The position numbers and the translations under genes were made by a program. DNA of 5,287 bases from Pseudomonadota bacterium. GTDB lineage: Bacteria > Pseudomonadota > Alphaproteobacteria > Rhizobiales > Xanthobacteraceae. Positions 5,172 to 5,287 of the stretch are shown one piece after another. The notes beneath the pieces were generated by a model that was given only the letters and a program-made list of their open reading frames with translations, did no database searches and was not told the origin of the DNA. The first letter of the stretch is position 1. Each line of letters starts with the position of its first letter. The stretch lies in contig JAEVZN010000497.1 in the NCBI GenBank assembly GCA_023392205.1, positions 1 through 5,287 of the forward strand. Direction: 5' to 3'.

Positions 5172-5287
5172 AAGAAGATCCACATCGACATCGACCCGTC
5201 CTCGATCAACAAGAACATCCGCGTCGACGTGCCGATCATCGGCGATTGCGCCAACATCCTCGGCGCCATCCTGCAGGTGTTCAAGGC
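5172..5287 (+). pseudogene. ilvB: Continuation of the ilvB reading frame after the TAG, cut by the window edge
   Basis: In the same frame as ilvB, 38 further codons read [19 protein letters not shown] and on to [10 protein letters not shown] at the edge. This is the normal acetolactate synthase sequence that follows AFSPNS in relatives, so the TAG appears to replace a single Ser codon (TCG to TAG, one base). No ATG lies in these 38 codons and neither GTG has a ribosome binding site, so independent restart here is unlikely. Whether the gene is truly broken or the base is a sequencing error cannot be told from this window. Confidence 0.8.

Noticed and set aside
4077..5183. Minus-strand open frame of 368 codons opposite ilvB
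   Set aside because: It is antisense to conserved ilvB codons and would cross the promoter-leader-terminator region; a shadow frame.

Overview
The window looks like chromosomal DNA from a GC-rich alphaproteobacterium, most likely of the order Hyphomicrobiales (Rhizobiales). This rests on high GC throughout, the sequence style of SerB, MiaA and IlvB, and the gene order serB (divergent) / miaA ... ilvB, which I recall from Bradyrhizobium- and Rhodopseudomonas-like genomes. The order-level placement is inference. I see no mobile element, CRISPR array, tRNA or rRNA.

Layout. serB (phosphoserine phosphatase) runs leftward from 943 to 17. A 161-bp divergent intergenic region (944-1104) holds a candidate serB promoter on the minus strand and a candidate miaA promoter on the plus strand; the latter is so close to the miaA ATG that the mRNA may be leaderless. 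miaA (tRNA dimethylallyltransferase) runs 1105-2037. It is followed, in the same direction, by two paralogous genes for exported caspase-fold proteins (2106-3122 and 3219-3971). Next is a 303-bp regulatory region (3972-4274), then the start of ilvB (acetolactate synthase large subunit), which runs off the right edge.

Three things stand out. First, both caspase-like proteins keep the catalytic histidine but carry alanine where the catalytic cysteine should be, so they are predicted pseudo-proteases, probably periplasmic. Second, the region before ilvB has the layout of a transcription attenuator: a sigma70-like promoter, a short leader ORF with Leu/Val codons, a 20-bp hairpin whose three-base loop is exactly the leader stop codon, and a canonical intrinsic terminator, all upstream of the ilvB ribosome binding site. 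Third, ilvB is interrupted by an in-frame TAG at 5169-5171, after which the same frame continues with clear acetolactate synthase sequence. A nearby near-invariant Arg of the GARFDDR motif is also Gly. This suggests a nonsense mutation or a sequencing error.

Functionally, serB (serine) and ilvB (branched-chain amino acids) are biosynthetic genes, and miaA modifies tRNAs that read UNN codons. The caspase-like pair sits between these housekeeping genes and has no obvious metabolic link to them.
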